A DNA stretch of 7,811 nucleotides from NCBI GenBank assembly GCA_946630645.1, contig CAMOZD010000045.1, positions 1 to 7,811 on the forward strand, read 5' to 3'. Position numbers and translations under genes: made by a program. Below are positions 1 through 6,390 of the stretch, in pieces; the stretch's first letter is position 1; each line of letters starts with the position of its first letter. The DNA is from an uncultured Lachnospiraceae bacterium (GTDB lineage Bacteria > Bacillota > Clostridia > Lachnospirales > Lachnospiraceae). The notes below the pieces were generated by a model. That model worked only from the letters and a program-made list of their open reading frames with translations, was not told the DNA's origin and made no database searches.

Positions 1-2585
1 ATATTATGTTCATTCACCGGGTAAACCTTGTCCCAATCCTCCGGCAGCAGGCCCCGGTATTCCTGATCCAGAAAGCGGTCATCCAGCAAAAGCAGGACCC
101 CCAGGTCTTCCGCTGTCCGGATCACCCGGCCGGCAGCCTGCAGGACCTTATTGACACCGGGATAACGGTAGGCATAATTATAACCCTGGCCTCCGGTCCG
201 GTCAAAATAGTCCCTTATAACCTCCCTCTCATTACAAAGCATGGGCAGGCCGGTCCCCACGATCAGAGACCCAAGGAGTGCCCGGCCGGCCAGGTCGATT
301 CCTTCAGAGAAAATGCTGCCCAGAACACAGAAACCTATGACCGGCTTCCCGGCCAGATCCCTTTCTTCTTTCCCGGCCGGGACATCTTCCATCTTTCTGC
401 CCGGCCTCTTTTCGTCCATTCCATCCTGGCGGAAACGGTCGAGAAAAGCTTCCCGGTCTTCCTCATTCATAGATGGCTCCTGGACCAGCAGATCAGCCAA
501 CAGAAAAAGAGAGCTGTCCGCCGCCAGGCCGGCCACTGCCTCCATCATTTGATAGGATGGGAAAAAAACCATATAATTGCCGGGCATTTTCTCAAAGGTA
601 ACCTCCAGATACCTGAGAATACGGCGATACATTTCCTCTCCCCTCCTGCTGTAGCGGCTGGTCACATCCTCAGCCACTGCCAGAACCCGCCGGTCCCCGG
701 GAAAGGGGGAAGGAAGCCTGTAGGCATTGATTTTCTCCCCTCCTAAAAGCTTACGGTAGTACTGGACAGGAAACATGGTGGCTGAAAAAAAGACGGATGT
801 CCTGGAAAAGTCCACATATTCCTGAATATTTTCAGAGGGGTCGATACAGAAAAGGTGGATCCTGAAAGCCCGGCCCTGGCCCTCACCATAGATCTCATAT
901 CCCTCGTTGATATGGTCGAGGATCAAAAAGAAATGACTGATGGTAAAATAAAAGCGGACCAGGTCCTCCCTCCCTTCAAATTCAGGCTTGTCTGCCAGAT
1001 AGTCCTCCAGAGGACCCATGAGCCGGAAAAGGGGGAAATAAAGGACATCCACCTGGTCATAGGACTTCCATTTCCCATCCATTTCCTTAGAAAGATTTCT
1101 CAAGATCTTATCGCAGGCTTCCATCCTTCTGTGGATAGCCGGCGCCCTCTTTTTCATAATTCTCTTAGCCAGAAGGAATTCCTCCCTGGACAGGCAGGCA
1201 CTGTACATGTCCCTGGCCCGGTCTAAAAGGTTGTGGGCCTCATCAATCAGAAAGATATCCCGGCCCAGTCTTCCGTCCGTAAAGAGACTTTTCCTGTTGA
1301 CATGGGGATCAAATATATAATTATAGTCGCAGATGATCACATCTGCCCAGGCAGCTGCCTCAAAGGACAACTCATAGGGGCAGACCTGGTAGAGGCTGGC
1401 ATATTCGCAGAAGAGTTCCCGGCCCATGGCCCGGCCAGAAGACAGGATGGCATAGAGGGCCTCATTGATCCGGTCATAATGGCCTTTGGCATAGGCACAG
1501 GTCTCCGGATTGCAGTCAACCTCCTCCCGGACACAGATCCGGTCCTTGGCAGTGATGGCCACTCCGTGGAGCTCCAGGCCTCTGTCACGAAGCAAGGCCA
1601 GGGTATCTTCCGCCACCAGCCTGGTAATGGTCTTGGCCGTCAGATAAAATGCCCGCTCTCCCAGGCCGGCTCCCAGGGCCTTAAGAGTGGGATAGATGGC
1701 TGATATGGTCTTACCGGTTCCCGTAGGTGCCTGAATGAAGACCGGTTTCCCCTTCTCTATGCTCTGGTGGACAAGGCCCATCATTTTTTTCTGGCCCTTC
1801 CTGTAGGAAAAGGGAAACTCCAGGGTCTGGACAGACAAGTTCCGCTTCCTTATACTCTCCACATAAAAGCTGGCCCAGCGGCGGTAGGAAAGAATCAGGT
1901 CGTCAAACCATAACCTGAGATCCTCCATCTGGTATATCTCCATAAAGCGGCGGATTTCTTCTGTTTCCATATTACAGTAGGTAATCTGGACTCCTACCTG
2001 CTTAAGGCCTTCCTGGCTGCCATACATAAAAGCATAACATTTGGCCTGGGCCAGATGGAGGGGCTGGACCTGGTCCAGTTCCTTTACATCCTGGAAAAGG
2101 CATTTGATTTCGTCAATAACCACCAGGTTAGAACTTTCGGACTGGTCAGCAGACTCCTCTTGCTCCCGGCTGTCAGCCTGTGCAGGAGTTTTCTCAAAAT
2201 CCCGGTCCTCAGCCTGTGCAGGAGTTTTCTCAAAATCCCGGTCCTCAGCCTGTGCAGGAGCTTTCTCAACATCCTGGTCCTCGGCCCGGGCAGGGCTATC
2301 CTCAGGCTCCCGGTCCGGCTCCCAGGCTACCCGGTCGATGCCGTCAGCCCGGCCCTCCAGAACCAGCAGATAATCCTCCTCCTGCCACTCCATTTTCAGG
2401 CTAACCTCACTGCGGTAGGTCGCCTTCTGGGCTCTCTGGATCTTCCGGTGAAGCTTAGCGCCCAGGACCATGGCCTCAGGATTTGCCCGGACCCCGCTTC
2501 CCTTTTCAATATCTCCGGTCCTGAGGAGAAATTCCACCAGTCTGCGGACCGAAGTCCTAACGGTATTATTCTGATAAGTCAGCAT
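1..2585 (-). CDS. DinG/XPD-like superfamily 2 DNA helicase fused to an N-terminal RecB/Cas4-like nuclease domain (3' end cut by window edge)
   Basis: From the ATG at 2585, 861 codons are open and no stop is reached. The first ~190 residues show the RecB/Cas4/AddB-type PD-(D/E)XK set: GxxxH (G42-H46), GRAD (D81), ExK (E159, K161) and QxxxY (Q180-Y184). The helicase part follows: Walker A APTGTGKT (286-293), four cysteines fitting the XPD-type iron-sulfur cluster (C351, C358, C363, C402), DEAH (448-451), SAT (601-603), motif V around GID (to D764) and motif VI QAAGRVIR (816-823). By family knowledge this is an ATP-dependent 5'-3' DNA helicase of repair or replication, cytosolic; nuclease activity is inferred from motifs alone. 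The start is supported by a GGGAGG site and an in-frame TGA (2613-2615) just upstream. A repeat-rich insertion sits between D81 and E159. CCGG and GGCC words are frequent, so GC looks higher than in the neighbours. Perhaps only a few tens of residues are missing. Confidence 0.93.
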   Translation of the reverse strand, partial: MLTYQNNTVRTSVRRLVEFLLRTGDIEKGSGVRANPEAMVLGAKLHRKIQRAQKATYRSEVSLKMEWQEEDYLLVLEGRADGIDRVAWEPDREPEDSPARAEDQDVEKAPAQAEDRDFEKTPAQAEDRDFEKTPAQADSREQEESADQSESSNLVVIDEIKCLFQDVKELDQVQPLHLAQAKCYAFMYGSQEGLKQVGVQITYCNMETEEIRRFMEIYQMEDLRLWFDDLILSYRRWASFYVESIRKRNLSVQTLEFPFSYRKGQKKMMGLVHQSIEKGKPVFIQAPTGTGKTISAIYPTLKALGAGLGERAFYLTAKTITRLVAEDTLALLRDRGLELHGVAITAKDRICVREEVDCNPETCAYAKGHYDRINEALYAILSSGRAMGRELFCEYASLYQVCPYELSFEAAAWADVIICDYNYIFDPHVNRKSLFTDGRLGRDIFLIDEAHNLLDRARDMYSACLSREEFLLAKRIMKKRAPAIHRRMEACDKILRNLSKEMDGKWKSYDQVDVLYFPLFRLMGPLEDYLADKPEFEGREDLVRFYFTISHFFLILDHINEGYEIYGEGQGRAFRIHLFCIDPSENIQEYVDFSRTSVFFSATMFPVQYYRKLLGGEKINAYRLPSPFPGDRRVLAVAEDVTSRYSRRGEEMYRRILRYLEVTFEKMPGNYMVFFPSYQMMEAVAGLAADSSLFLLADLLVQEPSMNEEDREAFLDRFRQDGMDEKRPGRKMEDVPAGKEERDLAGKPVIGFCVLGSIFSEGIDLAGRALLGSLIVGTGLPMLCNEREVIRDYFDRTGGQGYNYAYRYPGVNKVLQAAGRVIRTAEDLGVLLLLDDRFLDQEYRGLLPEDWDKVYPVNEHN
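2174..2281. repeat. 36-bp tandem repeat, three near-identical copies plus degenerate flanks, inside the nuclease-helicase gene
   Basis: Copies lie at 2174-2209, 2210-2245 and 2246-2281. The first two are identical and the third differs at a few bases. The neighbouring 36 bp on both sides (2138-2173 and 2282-2317) look like decayed copies. Because 36 is a multiple of three, each copy adds 12 residues (pattern AEDRDFEKTPAQ) and keeps the frame. The encoded stretch, about residues 102-138, is acidic, rich in Pro, Ala and Gln, and probably disordered. The near-identity suggests recent slippage expansion, so copy number may differ between strains. Confidence 0.95.
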
Positions 2586-2589
2586 TTTT

Positions 2590-2600
2590 CTCTCCCTCCC
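2590..2600 (-). promoter_or_regulatory. Ribosome binding site of the nuclease-helicase gene
   Basis: On the minus strand GGGAGGGAGA lies 4-14 bases before the ATG at 2585. It supports this start, because an in-frame stop (2613-2615) leaves no room for an upstream start. Confidence 0.7.
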
Positions 2601-2712
2601 GGATTTGTCTCTTCAGTGGATAGTTTTTTGTCATTTTTGCCCTATTTTGAATATTATCTCTTGTTTTTTTCCGTTAATTTTACATAGGGGATTTTCTATT
2701 GAAAAATATATA

Positions 2713-2739
2713 CTTTCTTTTGAAAGAAATTATTCTTTC
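2713..2739. repeat. Two overlapping, mutually exclusive hairpins upstream of the helicase gene
   Basis: CTTTC-TTTT-GAAAG (2713-2726) and GAAAGAA-ATTA-TTCTTTC (2722-2739) share the central GAAAG, so only one can form at a time. They lie about 130-155 bases before the helicase start. They could be a regulator site or leader structure, or chance in AT-rich DNA. The second does not match the GAAC-N4-GTTC type of Gram-positive LexA box. Confidence 0.35.
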
Positions 2740-2821
2740 GCTGAAAATCTTGGTTTCTTTTTATCAGCAGCTAAAAAATTGGTTTAAAGCAACGGGATCT
2801 TTCTTAAAAATATCCTGACAA

Positions 2822-2862
2822 AAGAAAATGCCCACAATGAGGGGCAAAACTCATTGTGGGCA
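2822..2862 (-). terminator. Rho-independent terminator, minus strand
   Basis: A perfect 13-bp stem (2829-2841 with 2850-2862) closes an 8-base loop. On the minus strand it is followed directly by TTTTCTTTTG, a typical U-tract. It lies about 230 bases past the pyrophosphatase stop, so it may end that transcript with a long 3' tail, end a short RNA started near 2898, or act as an attenuator in a long helicase leader. Confidence 0.85.
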
Positions 2863-2868
2863 CCTTCC

Positions 2869-2911
2869 GTATAATACTAACCTTTAACTTAGGGGATTAC
2901 TGATATTATAC
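2869..2911 (-). promoter_or_regulatory. Possible minus-strand promoter: consensus -10 inside an 8-bp inverted repeat
   Basis: A consensus TATAAT is read on the minus strand at 2905-2910. It lies in one arm of a perfect inverted repeat, GTATAATA (2869-2876) with TATTATAC (2904-2911). No good -35 sits at 16-18 bases, so it would need an activator or another form of recognition. Transcription from it would meet the terminator at 2829-2862 after about 40-75 bases. The AT-rich context makes a chance match quite possible. Confidence 0.3.
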
Positions 2912-3092
2912 TACAATACTTCCGAAAGAATTTCATGGTATTCTAAAGTAAATTTTTGTTTAATTTTTTATAAAAAATCTAAAATATTTTGACAGTAATC
3001 TAAAAAATCCCACTCAAGGCTAAAATATTACGGATGTAAAGCATTAATCCCATTATTTTGTCTCATTTTAGTCAATTCTGTAAAATTCCAGC

Positions 3093-4748
3093 TTACGGCA
3101 GCTGATTTAAAATAGCGGGAATCAGCTGTTTCTTTCTGGATACCACGCCCGGGAGTTCTGCCGAATGCTCACCCGGGGTTACATGGAAGGCCTCGCCGAT
3201 CACTTCCTTGCTCATCTCGCCAACCATAAGCAGGTTGGTGGACTCTGTCAGGATATCCGTCATCATGAAAAGAACGAAATCAAGACCGCTCTTGTCCTTC
3301 ACTTCCTCCATATAAGGCAGCAGCTTCTCTGTGCATGCAGCCAGTTCCTTCTTATTCATGGAAGAGATCTGGCCCACACCAAAGTTGATCTTCTTATCAT
3401 TGAACTTTTTGAAATCCTGGTAGAAGATTTCATTGGCAGTCTTGGACCTAAGAGCACTTCCCGCGTCAAACATATCCATGGCATAGTCTTCGATCTCCAC
3501 GTCTGCGATGGCTGCCAGCCGCTCAGCGATGATACGGTCGATGGGCGTGCAGGTCGGGGACCGGAACATGAGGGTATCAGACAGGATAGCGGACAGGAGG
3601 AGGCCGGCAATCTGTGGCGGAATCTCAATACCATTCTCATCATAAATCTGGGTTACAATAGTAGCCGTACAGCCCACAGGCTGGTTACGGAAGTAGAGAG
3701 GTGCGGTGGTCTCAATGTTACCAAGACGATGGTGGTCAATGATCTCGAGGATCTCTGCCTCCTCAAAACCGTCTACAGCCTGGGTCTTCTCATTGTGGTC
3801 CACCAGAATCATTCTCTTTTTGTCAAGGTCAAGAAGATTTCTTCTTGAGATCATACCGGCATAGTTGCCATACTTGTCAACGATAGGGAAGTCACGGAAA
3901 CGCTTTTTGGCCATAATCTCCTGGATATCATCGACAAAGTCTGTAGTCTTAAAGGTAATGAGCCCGTCACGGGTCATGAAATGCCTTACGGGCATACTGT
4001 GATTAAGGAGACGGGCAACCGTATAGGTGTCGTAGGGGCTGGAGATAATCCTGCAGCCATGCTCCTTGGCCATCTTGCGGATAGTCTTGGATACAACAGC
4101 TCCTGTACAGATTACTACACAGGAGGCATCCATCTCTATGGCACAGAGCTGGGCTTCATATCTGTTACTGAGCAGGACCAGATCATGGGGCTCGATATAG
4201 CTTTCCATCACATCCGGGTTGGCGGAAGCGACAACAACCTTACCCTCATCAAAAGTACCCTCTATATCACCGACGATCATCTCACCATCAATGGTCTCCA
4301 CGATGTTCTTATAGCTGGTCTGGGCCTCAGAAAGAATCATGTTATCATAAACATCCATATCCGAATAAGCGATATCACCAATGGTGATAATACCCTTCAG
4401 TTTCTCATCTTCAAGGATGGGCAGGGAAACAATCTGTTCCTTTCTCATATTATACCAGGCATTCTTCAGAGAGAGCTCTTCATGGACTCCTCCGGTCCTG
4501 CTGAATTCAATATCAGAAACCCGCGGACGAATATCAGCGATATATTTTGGCGGTTCAACACCAAAATGATTAAGCACAAACTGGGTCTCTTCATTGATCT
4601 GCCCGGCCCTGGATGGCACATAGTTGAACTCACCGTTATTTCTTTCACTTAAAAGATTCTTCAGGTAGGCATAAGAGATCGCTGAGCAGATACTGTCGGT
4701 ATCCGGATTCTTATGACCGATTACAAAAACATTTTTTTTCTTTGCCAC
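3093..4748 (-). CDS. Manganese-dependent inorganic pyrophosphatase, family II, with CBS-DRTGG-CBS regulatory insert
   Basis: Hydrolyses cytosolic pyrophosphate to phosphate, driving biosynthetic reactions forward (family knowledge). The 551-residue protein starts with the DHH-family metal motif GHKNPDTDS (H12, D16, D18). A first CBS domain (about 75-140), a DRTGG domain (about 175-250) and a second CBS domain (about 255-315) follow. The catalytic part resumes with VDHNE (D317, H318) and the IIDHH signature (D338, H339, H340), and a DHHA2 domain carries the substrate-binding SRKKQ (537-541). Length and order match clostridial CBS-pyrophosphatases, which adenine nucleotides regulate through CBS and which diadenosine polyphosphates activate when DRTGG is present. 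I chose the GTG at 4748 because a perfect AAGGAGG lies 6 bases before it; the longer reading from an ATG at 4793 has no such site and adds 15 residues before the conserved start. It lies 75 bp after the 366-residue gene and is probably in its operon. Confidence 0.95.
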   Translation of the reverse strand: MAKKKNVFVIGHKNPDTDSICSAISYAYLKNLLSERNNGEFNYVPSRAGQINEETQFVLNHFGVEPPKYIADIRPRVSDIEFSRTGGVHEELSLKNAWYNMRKEQIVSLPILEDEKLKGIITIGDIAYSDMDVYDNMILSEAQTSYKNIVETIDGEMIVGDIEGTFDEGKVVVASANPDVMESYIEPHDLVLLSNRYEAQLCAIEMDASCVVICTGAVVSKTIRKMAKEHGCRIISSPYDTYTVARLLNHSMPVRHFMTRDGLITFKTTDFVDDIQEIMAKKRFRDFPIVDKYGNYAGMISRRNLLDLDKKRMILVDHNEKTQAVDGFEEAEILEIIDHHRLGNIETTAPLYFRNQPVGCTATIVTQIYDENGIEIPPQIAGLLLSAILSDTLMFRSPTCTPIDRIIAERLAAIADVEIEDYAMDMFDAGSALRSKTANEIFYQDFKKFNDKKINFGVGQISSMNKKELAACTEKLLPYMEEVKDKSGLDFVLFMMTDILTESTNLLMVGEMSKEVIGEAFHVTPGEHSAELPGVVSRKKQLIPAILNQLP

Positions 4749-4754
4749 GCAATA

Positions 4755-4761
4755 CCTCCTT
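4755..4761 (-). promoter_or_regulatory. Ribosome binding site that fixes the GTG start of the pyrophosphatase
   Basis: AAGGAGG on the minus strand, six bases before the GTG at 4746-4748. It lies inside the longer reading that begins with ATG at 4793, which argues against that upstream start. Confidence 0.85.
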
Positions 4762-4823
4762 ATCCAGGAATATACATCCCCCATTGTCAGCAATAGTAAA
4801 GATTACTTATACAGTACAGAAAA

Positions 4824-5924
4824 TTACTCTTTTCCGCCTTCTATAATTGTAAATAATTTCTCTCTGTTTTTCAACTGTTTTTCATGGGACAGCTTCTCAA
4901 ATTCTGACCTGCTGAAACCCTTGTACTCGAAGACCGGTATATGGAAAAAAAGGTTGTGGACCGCCTGCCTCATCTTCTCCTTCTGCCGCTCTGACCGGTA
5001 ATCCAGCTTCTTCACCTCCTTCATGACACTGTCATAGGAAGCGCTGTTACGGATCATCTTGACCAGCTTCTGTAACAGTACCGTAACCCGCAGATAGTCC
5101 ATATTCATGTCCTCAATGAGAAGGTCGCCGAAATCTGACACCCCTTTCCAGCGGTTGTCAATGCCACCGGAATCAGCGATATAGAGAAGCTGGTCCACTG
5201 TAATTTTCTTATGACGCAGCTTTCTGTGCTCTCTCATATAGAGCAGGGTCAGATCCGGATTCTCCACCTCGTAGGTCTGAAAATACATATGCTTGCCGGA
5301 TCCGCTCATGAGAATAGCCCCAAAGGACCAGAGGGAGCTTCTGCATTTGATATAAGAAAAGAAGTCATCAAAAGAGATGGCATACTTGGAAACCTTTATA
5401 AAAATATTATGGAAGACCTCCATATCAATGACCCCATAATAGAACATACTGCCGGCAATCAGCTTATCCCAGTGGTTGTAGCGTTTGATCAGATTCCGGC
5501 TTTTTCTGCTCTTAAAGAGAAAATAAAAGCGGTCACGGGATTCGGTAATCCTATAGAGAACCCTTTGCTTTTCCCCATGGATATCATAATCAGGAATACC
5601 CGAGGAGGCCAGGCCGAATATACGCAAATACTCCACATAATTCCAGGACATTTCATCCATTTCCAACTGGTCATTTTCCCAGATATCCATGACAAAATCA
5701 ATCATATCTCCCGGAAGCATCTTTATAATAAGATTCGGGTCATCCAGCAGGGCCTGATAGAAGGCCATAACGTAAGCATCCTTGTGAAGTCCCTCGCTGT
5801 ATTCCACGCCGATTCTTCCGAGAATGGCCTTAATAGTCTCCACAGGAGTCCTGGACATAACGGAAAATGCGTCAAAATCCGCCGTGACAATCTTTACTTG
5901 ATCATAAGCTGTATTCTCTGCCAT
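4824..5924 (-). CDS. Uncharacterised 366-residue cytosolic protein, probably mostly helical
   Basis: I do not recognise this family. The protein has no signal peptide, no membrane segment, no SEC-C cysteine cluster and no nucleotide-binding or catalytic motif I can name. It is rich in aromatic residues, Met, Asp and Lys, and seems predominantly helical, with a charged Lys/Glu-rich C-terminal third (about 290-360). Notable stretches are LLDDPNLIIKMLPGDMIDF (about 60-78) and SGGIDNRWKGVSDFGDLLI (middle-late). The start has AAAGGA about 11 bases upstream, a rather long spacing. It is the first gene after a strong promoter at 6215-6243, preceded by a leader of about 280 bases that contains the 17-bp array, and the pyrophosphatase follows after 75 bp. 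Base composition resembles the pyrophosphatase, and it reads as a real, undamaged gene. A structural or regulatory role is possible, but no function is claimed. Confidence 0.85.
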   Translation of the reverse strand: MAENTAYDQVKIVTADFDAFSVMSRTPVETIKAILGRIGVEYSEGLHKDAYVMAFYQALLDDPNLIIKMLPGDMIDFVMDIWENDQLEMDEMSWNYVEYLRIFGLASSGIPDYDIHGEKQRVLYRITESRDRFYFLFKSRKSRNLIKRYNHWDKLIAGSMFYYGVIDMEVFHNIFIKVSKYAISFDDFFSYIKCRSSLWSFGAILMSGSGKHMYFQTYEVENPDLTLLYMREHRKLRHKKITVDQLLYIADSGGIDNRWKGVSDFGDLLIEDMNMDYLRVTVLLQKLVKMIRNSASYDSVMKEVKKLDYRSERQKEKMRQAVHNLFFHIPVFEYKGFSRSEFEKLSHEKQLKNREKLFTIIEGGKE

Positions 5925-6063
5925 ATATTATAGATTCCTTTTTCTTCTGAATGTAAAGTAGGGAGATCGTCAAATTCACTTATACTGTTGATCTCTTTTT
6001 AATTCTCAGTATATTTTGATCTGCAGCGGTTTTTCCGGGCCCTTGGTTTACATCTTCAACTTA

Positions 6064-6198
6064 TTGATAGCATTATCTAATTAATAGTAATTGCTTGTTG
6101 ATAGTAATTGCTTATCAATAACAACTGTTTATTGATAATGACTGCCTATCGAAATAACCGGATATTGACAGTGACTGTTTGCCGGTAGCAATTACTTC
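6064..6198. repeat. Eight imperfect 17-bp tandem repeats in the presumed 5' leader of the 366-residue gene
   Basis: Units start at 6064, 6081, 6098, 6115, 6132, 6149, 6165 and 6182; the period is exactly 17 except for one 16-base unit (6149). Plus-strand consensus is TTGATAGTAATTGCTTA. Weaker matches in the same phase may extend it to about 6047 and 6232. The core AGYAATTRCT is a near-palindrome: AGTAATTGCT at 6086 and 6103 appears as its exact reverse complement at 6187. A 10-bp hairpin stem forms between 6112-6121 and 6129-6138. The period is not a multiple of three and the array is non-coding. It could be a regulator array, a structured leader or a plain minisatellite. Confidence 0.85.
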
Positions 6199-6214
6199 TT
6201 ACAACATATATTTA

Positions 6215-6243
6215 TTTATAGCATATACTGGAGAGAGGGTCAA
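6215..6243 (-). promoter_or_regulatory. Sigma-A-type promoter for the 366-residue gene and pyrophosphatase
   Basis: On the minus strand, -35 TTGACC (6238-6243) and -10 TATAAA (6215-6220) are separated by 17 bases, with AT-rich DNA around. Predicted transcription start is near 6208, about 280 bases before the ATG at 5924, so the 17-bp repeats would be transcribed. The last weak repeat copy overlaps the -10 and spacer. Confidence 0.75.
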
Positions 6244-6281
6244 AATTTATCCGTAAATCAGGCTTCCAAAGCAGAAATCGG

Positions 6282-6344
6282 AAAAAAAACAGCATCCCGA
6301 GATGATATACTGCTTCCTGGCAGTACACCAAAACAGAATGCTGT
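6282..6344 (-). terminator. Rho-independent terminator of the SEC-C gene
   Basis: On the minus strand the outer stem ACAGCAT (6338-6344) pairs with ATGCTGT (6289-6295) and runs into eight Us (6282-6289). An inner hairpin, TACTGC with GCAGTA (6308-6313 with 6320-6325), lies in the loop. It begins 47 bases after the SEC-C stop. Confidence 0.75.
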
Positions 6345-6390
6345 GTTCTTTTAAATCAACCGCCCTGTCTGACCCGGGCAATCAAATATA

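Larger units (their letters stand above)
2601..3092. other. AT-rich intergenic region between the pyrophosphatase and helicase genes
   Basis: No convincing protein gene is seen on either strand in this stretch; the plus-strand readings are short and lack a ribosome binding site. It holds a strong hairpin terminator (2829-2862), an inverted repeat around a TATAAT (2869-2911), a 16-bp AT palindrome (2963-2978) and two overlapping short hairpins (2713-2739). The helicase promoter probably lies here, but I could not pick a good -35/-10 pair close to its start. Confidence 0.6.
5925..6390. other. 466-bp intergenic region: leader, repeat array, promoter and terminator
   Basis: There is no protein gene here. 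From right to left it holds the terminator of the SEC-C gene (6282-6344), a promoter (6215-6243), the 17-bp repeat array (6064-6198) and a leader of about 135 bases before the 366-residue gene. That last part contains a 6-bp inverted repeat, GAGATC with GATCTC, near 5962-5995. No known riboswitch was recognised by eye. Confidence 0.6.

Noticed and set aside
6..746. Long plus-strand open reading frame (246 codons)
   Set aside because: It is the antisense shadow of the nuclease-helicase gene. It has no ribosome binding site and no recognisable protein features, while the minus-strand reading carries all helicase motifs.
2041..2687. Repeat-bearing plus-strand reading frames with Cys/Ser-rich or Pro/Gln-rich repeats
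   Set aside because: They arise because the 36-bp in-frame repeats of the helicase gene stay open in several frames. No start signal supports them.
2722..2739. SOS (LexA) box ahead of the helicase gene
   Set aside because: GAAAGAA-ATTA-TTCTTTC is palindromic but lacks the GAAC-N4-GTTC core of Gram-positive LexA sites.
3165..3848. Plus-strand reading frames opposite the pyrophosphatase, also 3981-4652
   Set aside because: Shadows of a well-supported minus-strand gene with intact catalytic motifs.
6064..6198. CRISPR array
   Set aside because: The 17-bp units abut with no unique spacers, and no cas gene is present. The nuclease domain at the left is Cas4-like in motifs but fused to a helicase.
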